The notes: generated by a model from the sequence alone, not told the origin. 14,033 nt of DNA from Allomyces macrogynus ATCC 38327 (GCA_000151295.1 GG745353.1:319580-333612), one strand, 5' to 3'; shown: positions 1 through 8,535, numbered from the stretch's first letter. Made by a program: numbers and translations.

Positions 1-1451
1 GCGGCCGGGGCCGGGGCAGGCACCTCGGGCTCGGGCTCGGGGGCAGCGGGCACGGGCTTCTCCTCGCCGCCGGTCTTGCGGAACCGGATATGGTAGAGGA
101 CAGCGAGAGCAATCACGACGAGCACGGCCACGACAATCCCGACAATCATGCCGACCTTAGACGATCCCTTGCCGTTGCATGTGACATCGTTCGGGTCGCA
201 CGACGACGACGCGGCGGGCGCGTTCTGCGCTTCGCGAATGGCCTTGGCGCACTGCTCGGGCGTCACGTCCTTGCACCCCTTGTTGCACGCGGTCCACGTC
301 GACGTGTACCCGCACTGCTTCAAGGTGCGGTCGTTGGCCTCGGTCGCGGCGCCCGAAACACAGTTGGCGTCCTTGGAGAGTTTGGAGTAACCCTTGAGCT
401 GGCTGACGTAGATTTCGCCAAGCTTGCGGCCCTCGTTACCAACCGGGCACGCCGTCGAGTTGCCGAGATCGGCCGAGACGGAGTCGGCGCGCTCCGTGAA
501 CGTATCGGTGCAGATGGTGAAGTTGGACGGCTTGGTGCAGGGGTTGTCGACGAAATGGTCGAGAAGATCGGCGCAGAACCACGTCTTGAACCAGCGCTGG
601 TTCGGGATCGCGCACCCGGCAATGTTGCGCATATAGTCGTCTCCGTACTACGATTAATGGGTCAAGCCGCTCGTGAGAAATCTGGCAGGTGGAGAATCGG
701 CCGAAAAAGGATTGAAACGCGCGTACCTTGCCCATGAACCCGTAGTCCTCGGACGTCGACCAGAGGTTGTCAAACATGGCGGCGAGTCGAGGTTGGGATG
801 TGTAGTAGCCGCTTGTCGCATACGCTTGCGGAGTAGTCGACACATTGAGCGGGACATAGTTGCCGACAAACGCTAGAATCGCGCACAAAGCATTCGGGGC
901 AGGGTCATGATCAGTTCCCCCATCGTCGTTTGCAGCCAACAGCCGTCCCGTCCCGTGTAGCTAGAGTGATGGCTCCAATCAAACTCGCGTCGCGCGCCGC
1001 AAGTACGCCGCTCCTTCCTCGCAGAGCAGCAGCAATACCGCCACCATCTCCACCCTCCAGCACGCACGCACGCACCCACCAAAAGGAATTAATACGTACA
1101 GCCACAGACGTTGGTACTGCCCAGGTGAATGCACTCCTGGTCGCCGCGGCCGGGCACCTTGCACTTGCCCTTGGGGCACTTGTCCTCGACGGTCGGAGTC
1201 GCAGTCGGAGCGGCCGACGTGGCCGTCCCGGTGGGCTTGGCCGAGGCTGATGCGGAAGCCGACGCCGTAGGGGCCGCCGACGTCGCAGCGGGAGCAGCCG
1301 ACGACGAGGGCTGCTGGTTGGTGTTCCCGCCAATGGTGCCAATGCCCGGGATAGTGACTTGCGGGAAGGCCTCGGCCGGCTGCGGGGCCGCCGCGGCGAG
1401 CAGCAGCACGGCCGACGCAAAGAGTGTCGTGGCCACTTGCGGCAAGTGCAT
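1..1451 (-). CDS. Cys-rich single-pass membrane protein, unknown family (3 exons, 3' end outside window)
   Basis: I do not recognise the family. Predicted exons on the minus strand are 1451-1100, 872-727 and 647-1. The introns are 1099-873 (donor GTACGT, acceptor TTCTAG) and 726-648 (donor GTACGC, acceptor TCGTAG). Exon lengths of 352 and 146 nt sum to 166 whole codons, so the third exon continues in phase. At least 215 more codons follow before the window edge. The protein starts with a signal peptide (MHLPQVATTLFASAVLLLAAAA, cleavage near AEA-F). A Ser/Ala/Thr-rich stalk follows (residues about 48-90), then a compact Cys cluster (C-x4-C-x9-C-x8-C-x-C) ending exon 1. An ectodomain with about 12 more cysteines and N-glycosylation sequons (NVS, NFT, NST) comes next. 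A transmembrane helix at about residues 331-353 precedes a basic stop-transfer RFRK and a Pro/Glu/Ala-rich cytoplasmic tail. This is type I topology. A cell-surface sensor or adhesin is possible, but function is unknown. Confidence 0.72.
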
Positions 1452-1918
1452 GACGGACGCGGTGCGAGGTAAAGGAGGAGGTGCGCGAGCGCCTGCGAAC
1501 GAGGTCGACGGTCGGTCGAGAGAGGAGGAGGAGCGCCGAGAGCGGAAGGTCGGCCGGTCGCTCTTGTGCGGGGGGAGGGCAAGAGAAACTTGCGCGCGGG
1601 CAGCAACGGCGGAGAGGAGAAGTGTGGCGGCGCGAGGGCCGATAAAGGAGCGGCAGCGCGGGGGAGGCCGTTAGTCGGCCTGTCGGGCGTGGAAGCGGCG
1701 TGGAAGTGGTGGGCCGCCGTGAGGCAAGGCGCGGGCCCGCGGTGACTTGGAGGAAAAGAAAACTTTGGGCTGGAGAGTGGAGAGTGCTTGGCGAAGCACC
1801 AGCGAAGCCAGCGACGCCTCGGCGCAGGGGGGGGCTGAACAAGGCGGTGGCTGATCAACAAGCCCACCCCATGCACCGCAGGGCCCGGGGTGCACTTTCA
1901 CGGCGACAACTCCCTTGA
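1452..1918. other. Intergenic region between divergent loci, no gene supported
   Basis: This interval separates the start of the minus-strand Cys-rich membrane protein from the first readable TMEM62-like coding sequence on the plus strand. It is strongly purine-rich on the plus strand from about 1470 to 1660 (pyrimidine-rich upstream of the minus-strand ATG), which suits a 5' leader or core promoter. I see no TATA box that I would defend. Open frames cross it on both strands but have arginine/proline-rich compositions typical of GC-rich noncoding DNA. The missing 5' end of the TMEM62-like gene, normally a signal anchor, cannot be recognised here in any frame. Confidence 0.5.
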
Positions 1919-3440
1919 TTTCTTTCGGCGCAAAGCAACCCTTTGCACCAGCACACCAAAGGTGATATTCACCTCCATGATTGGCCAAAGAGGCCGGTTG
2001 GCCGAGCGGCCACTTCCATCTACTCGACTTTTGTCACCTCGGTTTTGCCCGTCGTCGAACCGGAAACTCGTCTTTTGTCACGGGGGTCCTCACCGACGCC
2101 AAGGAAGAGGCCAAGCTCACGGTTGGTACTCTTTCCAGCCCACGCAACGATCTCAATCGTGTCGTCTTTTCACCGACGCACCTTTTCCACCCGATCACCG
2201 AACCCAGTCGCAGCAATTCGAGGACGAATGGCGCGCCTACGCACGCACCCTCGCAGCAGCCACCAACCTGACGGCGCGCGACGACCAGTTCTGGTGGGAC
2301 CTGCGCGGATACCACGACTGTTTCAACTTGCCCGCATGGGACGCGCCCAACAACCATTTCGCGACGTTGAGCCGCGCGAAAATGTCCGGGTTCGCGTACC
2401 TGCTCGACACGGGTTTCGGCACCTACCATTTCATTGGGCTCGACGGGTGTCCAAACCGCGGCCCGAGCCGCCCCTTCAATTTCTTTGGCGTCTATGACCG
2501 CGACGACGTCGACTTTCTCGAATCGGCCCTGGCCGCACACTCGCGCGCGAACCACACGTTCCTGCTCGGCCACTACCCGCTCAACACGACACTGCAAGTA
2601 CCAGCATCGTCGGGCCGCACGCTCGCCGCGCTGACGCGACACGTGTCGCTGTACCTGTGCGGCCACCTGCACCGGTTCAAGTGGGGTGTTGCGCAGGTCA
2701 TGTACGCGCACAAGCCGTCGGGCATGCTTGAGCTCGAGCTCGGCGACGTCAAGAGCCACGGGATGTTCCGCGTCGTGGTCGTCGATGACGATGTGGTCGT
2801 GTTTGCCGATGCTGCAATGAGTGCCGCGCACGTTGCCGAAGACGAGGATACGAACCAGATCGATGCTGACCCGACCAACTGGCCCGTGGTCCCGCAGCCG
2901 CCCGTGGTTGTCGTCACGTACCCAAAAGACGGGCGATACCTGATCCCGCGGCACGAGCCCACGCCAAGTCGCGTGCTGGACCCGGCATGGCCGATTCGGC
3001 GTTTTGCGTTTGCCGATACGCGCGACCCGCAGCGCGACCTGGAGTGGACCGTGGAGCTCGATGGCCGCGCGCTCGTCGGCGTCGCGCCGCAATGGATCAG
3101 CACCGTGCACGGGCGGCACCTGTGGACGTGCGACTGGGCCGACGCTGCCGCGAAACTAGCGCCGCGCGTCGCGCACCATTTGCGACTCACCGCGCGCAAC
3201 GTGCGCACGGGTCTGTCAACCACGGCCGACGTGCGATTCCGCACGAGCGGCAACCCTGTCGCCATGGACGGCGGGCTCGGCGAACTCGTGATCGCGACCG
3301 ATCTGCCGCCCGCGATCCAGGACGTGTTCTGGGCGGGCTACGTGGTTGCGTCGGGGTTCCTTCTCGTACCGAAACTGTTTGTCCTGGTCCTCGAATGCGT
3401 GCGTGGACCCGCCGCGTACCTGCGATGGCGATCGGCCTGA
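1919..3440 (+). pseudogene. TMEM62-like metallophosphoesterase, frameshifted and truncated
   Basis: This is clearly of TMEM62/calcineurin-like metallophosphoesterase ancestry. Family landmarks in order: DIHLH (1964-1978), LPVVEP, KLVF, VTGVLTDAK (2077-2103), FEDEW after an intron, LRGYHD (2301-2318), GPSRPFNFFGVYD, ANHTFLLGHY, LCGHLH, GMLELELGD, then an Ig-like C-terminal segment with W, LDG and HHLRLTARN. The matches lie in three different frames. Frame changes occur after CCG at 2062 (extra G, 2063) and after TTT at 2075 (extra T, 2076). An intron, 2122-2207 (GTTGGT..CCCAG), restores LT-SQQFEDEW in phase. Two metal ligands are altered: GDLTD is GVLTD and GNHD is GYHD. The C-terminus has one hydrophobic segment (about 3330-3400) and stops at 3438-3440, whereas TMEM62 proteins carry several more membrane spans. 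No 5' signal anchor is visible. Sequence errors could explain the shifts but not the ligand changes or truncation. Confidence 0.78.
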
Positions 3441-3497
3441 AAAAACAAACGCACGCGGCTTGGCCGACTCAGCAAATTGACGTCGGCTTTCGAATCT

Positions 3498-3560
3498 TGT
3501 CAGCGGCCAGGATCGAACTGGCTATCTTAAGTGGCTGCAACTTGACACATTCTCTCCGAC
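3498..3560 (-). other. tRNA-like remnant: perfect T-arm plus acceptor-like ends
   Basis: On the minus strand, 3522-3506 reads GCCAG-TTCGATC-CTGGC, a perfect 5-bp T-arm with a consensus TTCRANY loop and a B-box-like core. It is followed by CGCTGAC (3505-3499) and an A at 3498 in the discriminator position. GTCGGAG at 3560-3554 can pair with CGCTGAC with one G-U and one mismatch. Only about 31 nt lie between acceptor and T-arm, too few for a normal D-arm plus anticodon arm, and no anticodon loop with U33 in a good stem is present. It is therefore not a functional nuclear tRNA by inspection. It may be a tRNA fragment, a tRNA-derived element, or chance. Confidence 0.25.
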
Positions 3561-3712
3561 AGCATCGCAACATGGCTGAACGCAAGCAAAAACTTGGGAT
3601 GTGGCCGGCACGCATTCGCTTTCGAAAGCTGGACTGGGAAAACTGATGTCCCCTGTCCACTTGGACTCCCACGCTGGTTCGATGAGTTGTGCCAGCACAG
3701 CCCTCTCGCTTT

Positions 3713-3755
3713 CACGACCCTCCCCCCTCCCCAAAAAAAAAAAAAAAAAAAAAAA
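3713..3755. repeat. Pyrimidine tract followed by A23 homopolymer
   Basis: A C/T-rich run (about 3713-3732) is followed by 23 consecutive A residues at 3733-3755. This stands out sharply in DNA that is otherwise well over 60% GC. It could be a nucleosome-depleting poly(dA:dT) promoter element for the downstream SH3 gene, or the tail of a retroposed sequence inserted in plus orientation. I did not find an obvious target-site duplication by eye. Confidence 0.9.
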
Positions 3756-4036
3756 TAGAATTGCGCACCAATGCCGGCCCGACCTAGACAAAACGCTTGT
3801 TAACCAATCTGGCAAGTGGTGTGCTGTGTGTGATGGGCGTCCACAGATAGATTCCGCAGGCCGTCGCCAGCAGTCTGGGCTTAGCGACCAATTGTGCGTC
3901 GACGACGCGTCTCCCGTCGCACCCGCGAAACCCCCTGATCTCGATCGGCCTGAGTTTTGACGGGGTCGACCCCAAGGATGTGCCGGGTGGACTGCCTGGC
4001 ACGGGTGCCACGACGTTCCCGCGCGACTCGAGCCAG

Positions 4037-5402
4037 ATGAGGGGTTGGATGGACACGGGCATGATCCACGCCCTCTCTCCAGCTGCGAGCTCCGGGCTGC
4101 TGTTGCTGCTACTTCCATTTTCGCCACTTTGCTCATCACGACGCGTGCCGCTCAAATCACGCATCATCAGCATGGCCCCACCGCTTTTGCGACGACCGTC
4201 GATCCAAATGCCGCCACCAGCCGCGCAATTATGGTCCACGCCAGCCTTGCATATGCTCGCCGCGCGCCAAGTCGGCGCAGGGACGACGCCCGACGCAGCG
4301 CCAGCGCCCTCCAGCGGCACCGACGCGACGACAACGACGCCGACTGTAGGGGGAGGAAACGCTGCGACGACTACCAATGTGCCAACCGATTCAACAGGGC
4401 GTGGCGCGTCGGCAGCGGCCAGCGCGACCAAGGCGGCGGGCGCCATGGCCGACATCCCATGGGGCGCAATCGTGCTCGGCGCGCTCGTGCTCGCGATCGT
4501 CTTCGGTGGGTGCATGGCGCTGAAGAAGCTGAGAACCAAAGGGCAGCGAGGTGTGTGCGCGATAGCGCGAGCTCGAATGTCTCACGTTTGGCGTTGTCGC
4601 ACCTGCGTCTCACACGCGCGAAACCGCACTTCATCCAGACCAGACCGTGCGCAACGTGCGCTCGGCTGCACTCGCCATCAACGCCGCGTCCGTCGACCGC
4701 GGCCACACGCGTACACGACCGGGTGGAGGAGGCTCGCATGAGTATCTGCTAGTTGCTGCACCAACAGTGCACGCAGGTGTCGTCCCGCACGACACATCGC
4801 CGGCACCCTCGCACGCGCAAGTTCCGCCGCCGTGGTTCCACCCAGCCACGTCGCCGATCAAGACCATGCCGACGAGCCCGGTCACGATCGGCGCTCCTGC
4901 GACACTCTCCGCGCACCGCACGACCCCAGCGCGCTTCAGCGTGCGCAGCCCTGGCCGCACGCCGCGAGCCACGTCCACACCGCACAAACACGCGGCTGCG
5001 ACCCCCGTCAAGAACCCGATCCTGACGTCACCCGCGAAGCGACCCGTCGAGCTTGTCACGGCTATCTTGCCGAACTCGTCCACTCCCATGCACGCCGTCC
5101 CGCACTCGGTCGCCATGCACGCATACCGCGCCACGAACCACGACGAGTTGGACTTGGCCGTTGGCGACACCGTGCGCGTGCTCAAGACGTTCAACGACGG
5201 ATGGGCGCACGCGGTGCACGGCAGGACAGGTCAGGTTGGGATGGTGCCGCTCAACATATTGCGTGGCATGGCCGGTGCACACGTCCCGGTCGGGTCGCGC
5301 CTTGACGCGGGCGCGAATCCGCTCGGCCGCGTTTTGTCACTGGAACGGACAGAGACGGGCGTACCGGTGCCCGTGATGCTTGCGCCGGCGGTCAGGAATT
5401 GA
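4037..5402 (+). CDS. Single-pass membrane protein with C-terminal SH3 domain (2 exons)
   Basis: Exons are 4037-4550 and 4639-5402. The 88-nt intron (GAG|GTGTGT .. ATCCAG|AC) keeps the frame: 514 + 764 nt = 426 codons including stop. From the first in-frame ATG the N-terminus contains a signal-peptide-like core (GLLLLLLPFSPLCSS, residues 20-34). A Thr/Ala/Ser-rich low-complexity ectodomain with likely O-glycosylation (about 78-136) follows. One TM helix (about 140-162) is followed by KKLRTK, so the C-terminus should be cytosolic. The linker (about 240-320) is rich in SP/TP sites, then comes an SH3 domain at about 329-381 with AMHAY (ALYDY position), NHDELDL, GD, NDGW, GxVP and N (PLNIL). The layout resembles fungal cortical proteins that bring SH3 modules to the membrane, such as Sho1 or Fus1, but it is not an identifiable orthologue of either. 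Starts at 4049 or 4061 are equally possible. Splicing to an exon from 3851 would lengthen the N-terminus. Confidence 0.75.
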
Positions 5403-6076
5403 GAAGCCTCGTTGGGGTTCGGATTTCGTTTTGCTCTTTTCGAGACTAGGAGCCCACATTCTTAGATTGCATATTTCTTGACGTGCGCGCCGAAGACGGA
5501 GGGGCGCCGGCCGTGCGCCGGTGGGACTTTGAGTAACCCATTTCCGATCGTTTGTTGCATTCGTTTCCTGCTTGCAAATTCCGTTTCTCTGTGCTGCTGG
5601 CGGACGTGCTGGGAGGCGCTGGAGGTCGCAAGATCGTGGCAACCGTACAGATCTCAATCCATAAGTAAATCATCCACTTGAGCTTGAACTCGAGTTTGAT
5701 CTCCTGCACCAGTGTTTCTTGTGCTCTTTTACATCCCGCCGAAGATTCATGAAGCGCCGTCTGCGCGGACTGCCGCGGCTGCATCCTCCAGACAGCCAGG
5801 AAGAGTGCGAGGAGACGCGATGAGGCTTGCTAGGCGTGCGCAACATGACTTGCAGGTGATTCGAGTCTGGGAAACAAACTTGATCAACGCTGTCTCCACC
5901 CGGCGTTGCTGATCATTTGCTCAAAGCGGCACCGACATCTCTGCGACCACCGCCGACCCGGCCGCCCAACTTGCCGCACCAGCTTGCCATCCACGCCAGC
6001 TCGCCCGAATTCGCAGCTCCGAGCCCCGGGGACCCAGATCCGATCCTCATCCACCAATTTTCGCCGCTCGCGCACC
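5403..6076. other. Intergenic region between SH3 gene and mL40, no gene supported
   Basis: The region from 5403 to about 5780 has lower GC than the coding DNA around it and reads as 3' flank plus intergenic sequence. A minus-strand open frame (5784-5446) contains a charged and hydrophobic stretch around 5690-5640 but starts and ends without family resemblance. The last ~170 nt before the mL40 start, from about 5905, are C-rich with very few G-runs and resemble a 5' leader. Confidence 0.5.
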
Positions 6077-6553
6077 ATGTCCCTCCTCGCCGTCCGCCCC
6101 GCAGCCATGGCACGGCTTGCGCGCACCCCCCTTGCCGCCGTGCCCGCCACCCGGTCCGCGTCGTCATTCAACAACAAGCCCGCCGCCGGCGCCGCCAAGA
6201 AAAAAAGTTCCTCCAACGCGATCGGCGGCGACTCGCGGTACCCGCTGCTCAAGGACTACCTGTATGCACCGCACGCCGAGGTCGACGGCGTGGCTGAAGT
6301 GGACGCGGACGTGCATGCGACGATTGAGCGCGCGTGGGCCGTTGCGCAGCGCGATATTGCCGCGCAGCGGCACGCCGATTTGGCCGCCAAGTACCGCCGG
6401 TTGCGCGAGGCCATGGTCACGCTCGAAAAGGTGGATCCGGACCGGTTTGCGACGGCCATGGACCGCGAGGGGGAGGACCAGTATTTCCCGCGACTGCTCA
6501 AGGCGCCGACGGAGACGCCGGCCAAGACGGGCTGGGATTACCGCCGTGGATAG
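6077..6553 (+). CDS. Mitochondrial large ribosomal subunit protein mL40 (MRPL28/MRPL40 family)
   Basis: This is a single-exon gene of 158 aa. The first ~30 residues are rich in R, A and S without acidic residues (MSLLAVRPAAMARLAR...ATRSASS), a typical mitochondrial presequence. The mature part matches fungal mL40 in order: a YPLLKDYLYAP entry motif, an ERAW helix, a long basic coiled segment (AAKYRRLREAMVTLEKVDPDRFATAM) and the closing block YFPRLLKAPTETPAKTGWDY. That last block is the FP..PT(E/D)TP...WNY signature near the C-terminus of the fungal proteins. The product would be a structural component of the mitoribosomal large subunit. The ATG at 6077 (context CACCATGT) is the first in frame after a C-rich leader. 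A second ATG at 6107 (GCCATGG, a stronger context) would still leave a targeting peptide. Assignment is by motif memory, not by search. Confidence 0.8.
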   Translation: MSLLAVRPAAMARLARTPLAAVPATRSASSFNNKPAAGAAKKKSSSNAIGGDSRYPLLKDYLYAPHAEVDGVAEVDADVHATIERAWAVAQRDIAAQRHADLAAKYRRLREAMVTLEKVDPDRFATAMDREGEDQYFPRLLKAPTETPAKTGWDYRRG

Positions 6554-6822
6554 ATGGCGTTGGTGTGGAGGGGTTGTGTGCTTGGTAGCGGTATACATCT
6601 TCTCGCGTTTGGCTTTGTGCACCTCGTTGCTGGGGATTTTGCGGCGCTGATTGTCCACTGAAGTGCGCGATTCTGGTCACGGTCCGCGGCCAGCAAGTCA
6701 CGTAAGAACGAGTTGAATGCGATTGACGACGATTTACAAATGTTTTCCAATCGGCAAAGACGAGAGTCGGGACCAAAGACCGACCCAACTCTACCTAAAT
6801 GCAAAAGGCATCGCTGCAGCGC
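6554..6822. other. Short convergent intergenic interval
   Basis: About 270 bp separate the stop codons of mL40 (plus) and the COG3503-like gene (minus), so both 3' UTRs and terminators must lie here. I see no coding sequence and no strong inverted repeat. Confidence 0.6.
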
Positions 6823-8535
6823 TCACAGGAACCTCCACCAGCTCGTCGGCAGCGTCGCGTGCTTGAACCGCGCATACCGCGCACACAAGACCGCGAGCAC
6901 CGCGAGCCCGCCAATCCACCATGGCATGAGCCCCAGCAACCCGACACCGCCCCTCGTGCGCTTGACGAGAATCCCCGTGAAAAAGAAGAGCGGCACGTGC
7001 ACGAGGTAAAAGAAAAGTGACGATTGGCCGTAGGCGATCAAGATGCGAGCGAGACTGCGCATCGCCCAAGAAACCGTGAAGGGGGCCGAGTCTGCGGCGA
7101 GCCGCTTGGCCGTGATCGGGTGCAGGCACACGGCCAGGAGCAGGTGGACGAGGCCGAGGGTCGCGGCGAGGAATGCGAGGGAGGGCGGATATTTGACGAC
7201 GGTGAGCAGGGCAATGAGGCGAGTGGAGAAGGTGGAAGGGGTTGGGATGGAGGCGGTCGAAATGTTGCCGAACCCGTCAAGAGCGCGGACGAGGGCGAAA
7301 CACGCAAGAAGAAGCACACCAAGAAGCTAGTCCAAGTGTATCGCAAGTCAAGTCAGAATCCGGTACCGCATCGTGACAAAGAATCGAAGTCAACGTACCG
7401 CATTGAGTCGTGGAAACCGCCGCGGCGCGACGTGAATCGTGCCAAGGCCGTACGCAACGCCCCATAGCGTCGGAGCGAGCCACGGAACGACCGGGTAGAC
7501 GACTTGCAAGAAACCCGTTGTTTCTGACGACCGGTCCGTGAGTGTCGAGGCCATAAACGGTGAGTGCCAAATGAGCGAACAAACAACGTACGAGGGACAA
7601 TGGAGACCATCAGCAGCCAGACTGCGCTGGGAACGTGACCGTCCGTGCCTTCTCGACGGCACCAGAGCAACATGACCTCAGTCACGGCAGGGATGGCCCA
7701 TGCGAGGGCAACAAGGGTCGCCACGACAAAGCGACGCGGCCAATGATACGTGACCGTGACGAGCGCAAGGGCCAAGGCCATATTCACGCCGAGCGCAAAA
7801 AGCACGCCCAGCGACACGCGAACGCCCGCCAAGTCTGTGAACCAGAACGATGGTTAGTTTCATTCATATTCTCCATTCTCCACCCTGGGAAAAAGCGTGC
7901 GGGCGCGCACCTTTGTCGCTCGGATTCGCGCCGCGAAACATGATGCCGTCATTCAGCAGCGTCAGCGCCAACGCAACCAAGATCCCGCCGCGCACTAATC
8001 CGTGCTGAACGACGGCAAGCTTGGACCACGGCCGTGTCGGGTGCTCGAGCCGCGATTTCGCCAGCAGGACGGCGCCGACGCCCATTAAAAAGAAGAATCC
8101 AGGTGCGGCCAGGTGCGTCACCGAACGCACGGCAAAGAGCGCCAAACTGCTGCCGTAATCGGGCAGCACAACGTCCCAAGCCTCTTCCGTGAGCGAGTAA
8201 TGGCACAAGTACTTGCGCGCATGGTCGAGGGACATGGCAACGATGATGAGCCCACGGAGCAGGTCGAGAGCAGGAACGCGCTTTCCAGCTGCGGGCAATG
8301 GGGATGTCTCGCAGGCGGCATCGTCGATGGCGCGACCCGAACTAGCGAGGAGCGGTGTCACCTCGGTGCAGACGGTGACTGGTCGGTCATCGTCGACATG
8401 GACGACAGTGTGGTCGTCATGGTGAAGAGCTGCGGCAGGGCAGGACCCGGAACGCGGGCGAGTTGGGGCGACTTCCTGGGCAAGTGCGGCCAACTCGCTG
8501 TCGCGACGTTTATCGATGCTTGGTGGGGCCGTCAT
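6823..8535 (-). CDS. COG3503/DUF1624 multi-span membrane protein, HGSNAT-like acyltransferase family (4 exons)
   Basis: Exons on the minus strand are 8535-7911, 7834-7592, 7523-7399 and 7326-6823. Introns of 76, 68 and 72 nt have donors GTGCGC, GTACGT, GTACGT and acceptors CACAG, GTCAG, ACTAG. Phases 1, 1 and 0 give an uninterrupted 498-aa protein. A polar N-terminal tail (1-86) contains E58-VTP-LL, an acidic dileucine sorting signal. Membrane spans follow, beginning with ALDLLRGLIIVAMSLDHAR (about 89-107; DLLRG and DHxR are family hallmarks). Later blocks include HLAAPGFFFLMGVGAVL, VYPVVPWLAPTLWGVAYGLG, VKYPPSLAFLAATLGL and AYGQSSLFFYLVHVPLFF, all characteristic of DUF1624/COG3503. The relative HGSNAT transfers acetyl groups across the lysosomal membrane onto glucosamine. 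A similar transmembrane acyl transfer at the vacuole is inference; the substrate is unknown. Confidence 0.85.

Larger units (their letters stand above)
3441..4036. other. Intergenic stretch between TMEM62-like locus and SH3 gene
   Basis: No complete gene is supported. The stretch holds a tRNA-like hairpin (3498-3560, minus) and a pyrimidine run followed by an A23 tract (3713-3755). From 3851 there is an open, protein-like frame continuous with the SH3 gene downstream. It begins right after an in-frame TAG whose AG could act as a splice acceptor. The rest looks like 3' flanking and 5' leader sequence. Confidence 0.5.

Noticed and set aside
90..737. Long plus-strand open frame of 215 codons
   Set aside because: It is antisense, in codon register, to the third exon of the Cys-rich membrane protein. 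Its product is Arg/Val/Ala-rich with no domain, as expected for a mirror frame in GC-rich DNA.
1063..1078. Short CACG tandem repeat
   Set aside because: Only about four units inside an intron; too short to be a satellite or array.
959..1099. Alternative acceptor CTCTAG near 961 for the first intron of the Cys-rich gene
   Set aside because: Joined to the donor at 1100/1099 it meets a TGA after about 16 codons, whereas the acceptor at 873 keeps the frame open through the next two exons.
911..1876. Two long overlapping minus-strand open frames (to 1876 and 1842) crossing the first exon of the Cys-rich gene
   Set aside because: Their products are Arg/Pro-rich without domains. They run through the predicted intron and the 5' flank, while the 1451-1100 frame has a clean signal peptide and in-phase splicing.
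2034..3265. Long minus-strand open frames opposite the TMEM62-like exon
   Set aside because: Antisense shadows. The plus strand carries an extended family match with many landmark motifs.
3498..3560. Intact tRNA gene
   Set aside because: The T-arm is perfect, but the D-arm and a proper anticodon arm cannot be built in the available length. It is listed only as a tRNA-like remnant.
3784..4539. 251-codon minus-strand frame opposite the SH3 gene's first exon
   Set aside because: Low-complexity Ala/Val/Ser product with no domain; the plus strand gives TM plus SH3 with an in-phase intron.
5446..5784. Minus-strand frame containing a charged/hydrophobic segment (EIKLEFKLKWMIYLW)
   Set aside because: No recognisable domain and ordinary composition elsewhere. 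It needs an unsupported splice or start, so it is left as intergenic.
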